DNA from: Gnetum montanum
Lineage: Eukaryota; Streptophyta; Gnetopsida; Gnetales; Gnetaceae
DNA: 64,000 nucleotides
Direction of reading: 5' to 3'
Assembly (NCBI GenBank): GCA_015680685.1
Contig: MNCI01002112.1
Location: 1 to 64,000 of the forward strand
A program made the position numbers and the translations under genes. The notes beneath the pieces are model-generated. The model worked only from the letters and a program-made list of their open reading frames with translations, had not been told where the DNA came from and did not search any database. This document shows, piece by piece, positions 59,023 through 64,000 of this stretch; within the stretch, counting starts at the first letter, position 1; each line of letters begins with the position of its first letter.

Positions 59023-59844
59023 AAGATTAACACTTGGTAAACTCATCATTTTCACCGTAATACCATAGAGCCCACATTCGAAGTGCAGAGCTAGCATTCA
59101 GAGTGTAGAGAGATAGTGCCAATAGAGAGCAAGGTGATTCAACATAGCAACGAGGAAAGAGTCGGCAAGCAAAACAATGGCTCCTAGGAAAGAATGCAAA
59201 CACTTGGCACTTGCAGGCACGTGTCATGGTGCGAGAGGAGACACCGTTGACCTGGTAGGCTGTTATGCTTCCTTTTTTTTCTCATGCTTCTGTTATTATT
59301 TCTGCTTTTCTTATTTTTTTTTTTGCAATTCTATTTAGCTACCTATGTTTTTTCTACCATCATGTTGTCATTGTTTTGGCCCTTCCACCATCACTATCGT
59401 TGTTTTGGCTGCAGTGGATGTACAAATGCTACTTTAAGGTTGCATGCAAGGTTGTCTAGATCACCATCGTTGCGACTATCATTACCATAGAGGCTTGGAT
59501 GATTTGAGCCACTTTTCATGAAAATAGCATAGCGTAGGACCCTCAAGAGGGTTTGTCCATGTGTGTGATGTGACAGTGTAACATGTGTTCTATCATGGCG
59601 TGATGTTAATCGCTTTGTTAGGGCTAATATCTTTGTTGCTATGCTAAGCTAATTTTGCTACGCTATTGCCTTTGTGTTTTCTTACTACGCTATGTGCATG
59701 AAGAGAATTGTGTTATACTATTTGCTAAAATGCTAGTTTTTCTACACTATATGTGCATTCCACTCAGACATGGTTGAAACACCACTAATTTTGGCCTAGC
59801 ACTTTTAGAAAAGAATCGGGCTAAGTCATGCTACTGCCTAATAT

Positions 59845-60415
59845 GAGTATAGCGTGACCAAACTTGGAGGCCTCCAAAAGAGTCCCTGATGGCCCATGAT
59901 TCAATAGGCAAGGTTCCCCTAGGGCCCATAGGTTACTGCACCAAATTCCAACATCTAGAATCAAAAGTTTCAGGTTCAAAATATTTGGTTTTGGCTAAGT
60001 AAACTTTGGTTAATTTTTCAGATGTTGCACAGCGTAAGGATCAGCGTCACCAACTTTTGGAGCCCTAAAATTGAGTCAAAACAGGATGAAATTGAGCACA
60101 AGGACCCCCCATGACTTTCACCAAGGTCACCAGTAGCTCCTAGCCTCTAGAAAATCAAGATTTGTGCCTCAAATATGCCATTTTGGCTTGGTGACGCTAG
60201 GGTTACTTTTTCAGACACTGCACAACGTAAGGATTAGCATCACCAATTTTTAGAGCCTCAAAACTGAGCCAAAATGATTTGATTTCAAGGGTGAAAGTCA
60301 TCCTCAAGGTCCACTATTGATAACTATGGGTCCCAACCTTTAGAAGTTCCATATTTCAGCTCAAAATTTCAAGTTTTGGAGGTCACACTGCAGGTCATGC
60401 TGGATGCTAGACAAG
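59845..60415 (+). repeat. Tandem repeat of about 191-194 bp
   Basis: Three units, marked by agcgtgaccaaac (59851), agcgtcaccaac (60042) and agcatcaccaat (about 60236). They share 'ttggaggcctccaaaa', 'cctcaaa' and 'tttcaggttcaaaat'-type blocks. They lie in U3 of the truncated LTR. Confidence 0.75.
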
Positions 60416-60520
60416 TGAGGCAGAGTTAATCCTCCTTGATTTTCTTTGTAAATTTTTATCATTTGAGAGCTTATATAAATTATTTATATTTTCATGGGCT
60501 TGAATGACCCACACGTTGTG

Positions 60521-60780
60521 AGATACATTTAATTTGGTCAAAGAAGAAAAATATCCAGCACACATCCAACTCGTGCATAACTATCCAACACAGATACATT
60601 GAACCTGGTCAAGAATGTAGCTTACCAACACACATCCAACATGTGCACAACTATCCAACATAGATACATTGAACCTAGTCAAGAATGTAGCTTTCCAACA
60701 CACATCCAACTTATGCAGAACTATCCAACACAGATACATTGAACCTGGTCAAAGAATGCAACTATCCAGCACCCAGCCCA
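60521..60780 (+). repeat. Tandem repeat of 70-71 bp just upstream of a TATA box
   Basis: Units begin 'agatacatt' at 60521, 60592, 60662 and 60732 (3.7 copies). Each has 'tccaacacacatccaac' and 'gcacaactatccaaca'-type blocks. The array ends about 5 bp before TATAAATA (60785), the place expected for promoter-proximal enhancer repeats. Confidence 0.88.
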
Positions 60781-63700
60781 ACCCTATAAATACCCTATCA
60801 ATTCACATAAACAGAGAGGAAAATATTCGAGAGATTGGCAACTCTGAAGAAGGATAGAATTTGCAATCTTTGGGTGCTCAGCAAACCTAATTGTTGGCTT
60901 CCAAGTATTTCTCACGTTCATCCCATTTCATTGTCACATCATCGCATCATATCATTCTGGGGCTAGGCGTTTGACTTGCCATCCACACGTGTGCAACTAC
61001 GCTTTGACCTATGCATATTCTTGTTTAAGCAATATAATACAATTTCATTATTGCCTCCCATTTACATCATTTACTTCAGTTTATGCTTTGTCTACAATAT
61101 AGCTCTATTTACACTTTATTTAAAATTCAATACGCTCTTTTTACATTTCATATTGCTGTTTGCATTCCATTTACATACCATTTACGATAACCCCAGTGCT
61201 AGCCACCAAAGAGGTTTATCCCATCTTTCGTGCTCGCACTTTTCCCCAGCTACTTTCCCAAGGGAAGATCATTGGGATTGAGCAAACTTGGGTGATGCAA
61301 GAGGTCATGGAAGAGGGGGCTCTCTACAACTGAGCTAGGCATTTGTGGAAGGGCCTACAAACTGAAATCGTTGTCTTCATAAGAAGCAGGAGTCACTTTT
61401 CAATGTGCACTATGTCTTTTACATAGCTTGCTTGTGACATTTTATAGAGTTTTTGGTAGTCCATGATAATGGAGTTTGGGTTATGCGAGATCACAACTAG
61501 GATTCCAAATCATGGATCTATGAAATCTTCCAGACCACCCGAGCCCAAGATTCCCTAGAAGCTATTGGGGAGTCATTTTCTATGATGACTAAGGATTGGG
61601 TGGCCCACAATGTTCATGGCCAAGACAGCATGGGAGAGGTGCCCCCTACTACTACAGGTAGTGTGTCGTAGGGGAAATGTCTCATTGTCGAAATGGTGAC
61701 CACCAAGTTGTGGTGAAAGAGGCCTCAACTAGCTGAGGAGACCCTCTGCATAGAAGAAGAAGAGGGACATACACTGCGGTTCAGGCTACGCAAGACATAA
61801 CCTTCCATCAATAAATGCTCTTCTCTATGCTTGTTTTTTGCCTCTTAATTAAATGCTTGCTATGTTGTGATATGCTAGGCAGCATAGCATAGTGTAGCAT
61901 CTACTTTAGCTAATGTGGTTTAAGCTATAATGTGAATATGTGTTTTTTTTTTGCAGCTAGAGAAAGAGGAAGAAGAAGAAGAAGTTGATGAAGAGGTGTT
62001 ATCCCTTAAGATGAGGGTAGAAAATAAAGACACGGAGGTCCTAGCCTCAGAGTCAAGAGGAAAGGAGCTTCTATCACTAAAGAAGGGGCTCTTATTGTTA
62101 AGGAAAATCCTCCTAATGATGAGGAGGACATTTTTGGAGATGAACAGGAGTCTCCTATGGATGTGGTGCCTCAGCAAATAAGGAAGAAGCTCGCATCAAC
62201 CTAGAAGGGACTTCCACTAGAGATCCCTTTGACAAACGCAATTCAACATTGGGGGAATAGATAAATGCTAAGGATGCTACCATAGTTTTGAGTCAAAAAG
62301 GAGGGGAACTATAATTAGATGGTAGTGAGTTTGATAATATATTTGATGATGTGTTGATGGGCAATCCTCCCGTTATCACCCCGAGGGTTTACTGGGTAGG
62401 AGCCCTCACACTGTCGTTTGCTTTACTCACAGCCTTATTATAGTTCACCTTGGTCATTACTGACACGTTTGATTGCATGAAAAATACCACTGTTAATGCT
62501 ATAGGACTCCCTCTGATTTTCATGAAACCATGGGCTGAGACCCCTGACAAGCTCACATTCATGCAAGGGATCGTTGACGACATGATTGGCCATCTTAGAC
62601 ATGTCAATCCTGAAGTGGGTAAGTAAAGTAGCTATGATAGGCTCTTTGAGTTTGCTATGATAGAAGATTTGAATTGCTAACATTGCTATGCTAGTGTGAC
62701 TAATGCACTCTTTGTGTGGTCATAACCTCTCGCTCAAGTGGGACCTGACACGGGCATTGAAAGTCAATGCCATGCCTACATTCTTGCCCGAAGTGGCCAA
62801 GGTGCCTCATCACATATACGATGAGGCTAGAAAATGTGCTTTGCACTCGGCACGCTCCTTGTGGGAGTGTAGGCATGCCAACGAGGATCTATGGAAATGG
62901 GCCCAGAAAGTTGAGAAAGAGAAGGATGAATTGAGCACTGAAGTGGGAGACCTCAAATCCAAGAACGAGTTCCTCCTAGCTCATGATACCAATGATGGAA
63001 GTTGGCGCATGATTGTCATAGATTATGCTAGATACTGGATAGTCGTGTGGCAAAACAATGAGGCCACTTGGGAGATAATAGAATAGGGGATGTAGATGGA
63101 CTTGTTGGCTCAGAAGAACCAAGATTGAAAAGACTATAGCACTAGAGTTTACAAGTGGGAGTAGTCCCAGAAAAACAATAAACATATGTAGAAATTGGAA
63201 CGTGCCACCTACCGCAAACTATACAGGGATGCTTTTGGGAAGGTTTTTACTTATAAAGCATTCATAAATGTCATTGGCTCTTCTGATGCCTATAATAAGT
63301 TCATGGAGTAGGTAAAGGTCAATAAATATTCTGAATGGGAAGTGGATCTTCCCATAGGTGAGACTGTTACTGCCTCCTTTTCTCTAGGACCGCCGAGATG
63401 GATGGCCATAAAAAAGGAGAAAGCTACTACAGATGCTAAACCAAGCAATAGACATTGGGAAAACATCATGGAGGAGGAGGTCTGGCACTAACTCAAGCTT
63501 GGTTTGGATTGCATACCCTTCGAGGCGGACATGGGGCCATCTCGGGTTAGTCACTTTCTACTATAGAAAAGGCTTATGCTCTATTCTAGCTTTCATGTGT
63601 TGCTCTAGCTAACTACTTCAATTCTATAATGCAGATCCTTGATGAAGATGCAAGGCCTGTAGAGGGCAGAAATGAAGAGGTAGAAGAGGGAAATGCAGAG

Positions 63701-63934
63701 GAAGGTGAGGCAGAATGGAATGATGCAGGAGTAAATGATGTGGGTGAAGATGATGCGGGTGAATATAACCCATGACAGCATGAGATTTTTGAAATTTTGA
63801 ATTTTTGCAAAACTATTGCGAACATTTATCAATGGAAAAAAATTTAATGAAGTAAAATTTGAAAGAAAATTGGTCTTATCCTTGCTTATGCATTTTTTAG
63901 GTGATCATTTTTATGTTATGTTTTCGCTTTTGAT

Positions 63935-64000
63935 GTTTTAGTTTTAGGCCATTTCCGGCCTTTGCTAGTTTTAGGCCATTTCGGGTCCCTCTTAGTTTTA
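63935..64000 (-). repeat. Start of the array beyond the antisense gene (E3)
   Basis: Two to three units of 'ttagttttaggccatttcggg', the variant found beyond the last exon in E1 and E4. It is cut by the window edge. Confidence 0.75.

Larger units (their letters stand above)
59775..61195 (+). repeat. Truncated LTR inside the E3 antisense gene
   Basis: Starts TGAAACACC at 59775, the family LTR start. TATAAATA is at 60785-60792. The U5 signature and terminal cgttaca are absent; the fragment passes into exon 4 coding sequence near 61195. So an LTR inserted or recombined here and its end and adjacent exons were lost together. It carries two kinds of internal tandem repeats. Confidence 0.65.
59177..63775 (+). 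pseudogene. E3 copy of the antisense gene, interrupted
   Basis: Antisense to the E3 pol. Exon 1 is 59177-59254 (M-A-P-R-K..., close to the E4 start, shorter). Exons 2, 3 and the first half of 4 are missing or unrecognisable; an LTR fragment occupies about 59775-61195. The second half of exon 4 resumes near 61196 with V-Y-P-I-F-R-A-R-T-F-P and runs to about 61800. Exon 5: 61957-62395, longer than in other copies and very Glu-rich. Exon 6: about 62502-62618, with F-M-K-P-W-A-E-T-P-D-K and D-D-M-I-G-H-L. Exon 7: about 62715-63545, coiled-coil-like, open over 62703-63086. Exon 8: 63635-63775, 47 codons including stop, acidic, ending in TGA. Exons 6-8 are the best-preserved C-terminus of the family here. 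Confidence 0.8.
53797..64000 (-). mobile_element. E3, right part: 3' UTR, pol, antisense gene
   Basis: Continuation of E3 after the E4 insertion. From left: 3' UTR, post-pol array, pol (minus), second array, antisense gene (plus) disrupted by an LTR fragment, and the start of the array that separates it from protease. The rest (protease, gag, 5' LTR) is outside the window. Confidence 0.85.

Overview
Plant nuclear DNA made almost entirely of LTR retrotransposons. I see no convincing host gene, tRNA, rRNA or bacterial feature. Every pol copy has the Ty3/gypsy order RT, RNase H, integrase, and the better copies carry a second RNase H-like module between the first RNase H and integrase. As family knowledge, that marks the plant Tat/Ogre lineage. 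Size (about 17 kb), long LTRs (1.4-2.2 kb) and same-family nesting suggest a large, repeat-rich plant genome. The species cannot be named from the sequence.

Layout. One family is nested in itself. E1 (minus strand, about 10305-23290) is the oldest. It is hit by a solo LTR S1 (12295-13989, TSD TTAGC) and, in its 3' UTR, by an LTR X (right half 9628-10304). X is itself split by the plus-strand element E0 (about 760-9627). E1 is also split by E2 (minus, about 23290-34110, continuing beyond the window). E2 is split by E3 (minus, 34111-36545 plus 53797-64000). E3 is split by E4 (plus, 36551-53791), a complete 17.2 kb element with a perfect 5-bp TSD (AGGTA). A truncated plus-strand LTR (about 59775-61195) lies in E3.

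Order within E4: 5' LTR, leader, gag, protease, a short repeat array, an antisense multi-exon gene, RT-RNase H-RNase H-integrase, a roughly 30-bp tandem array, 3' UTR, a hairpin holding the polypurine tract, 3' LTR. E1, E2 and E3 show the same order in mirror image as far as they are present.

Main result. The gap between protease and RT holds an antisense gene. In E4 I can follow eight exons with coherent reading phase across seven junctions, about 1,099 codons. The same gene is recognisable in E0 (first exon), E1, E2 and E3, with matching exon lengths (exon 1 is 119 nt in E0, E2 and E4; exon 2 is 450-452 nt in E1, E2 and E4). E0, E2, E3 and E4 have a TATA box about 130-165 bp upstream of exon 1. 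Exons 2-3 resemble a plant FCP1/HAD-type phosphatase domain whose catalytic DxD is lost. Exon 4 is a large conserved domain I cannot place firmly, exon 7 is a predicted coiled coil, and exon 8 is an acidic tail in E3 and E4. All copies here carry stop codons and are pseudogenes, but the shared structure implies a functional antisense gene in active relatives.

Decay is strongly biased to transitions, and CAG-to-TAG is a frequent apparent source of stops, as expected of heavily methylated plant transposons.
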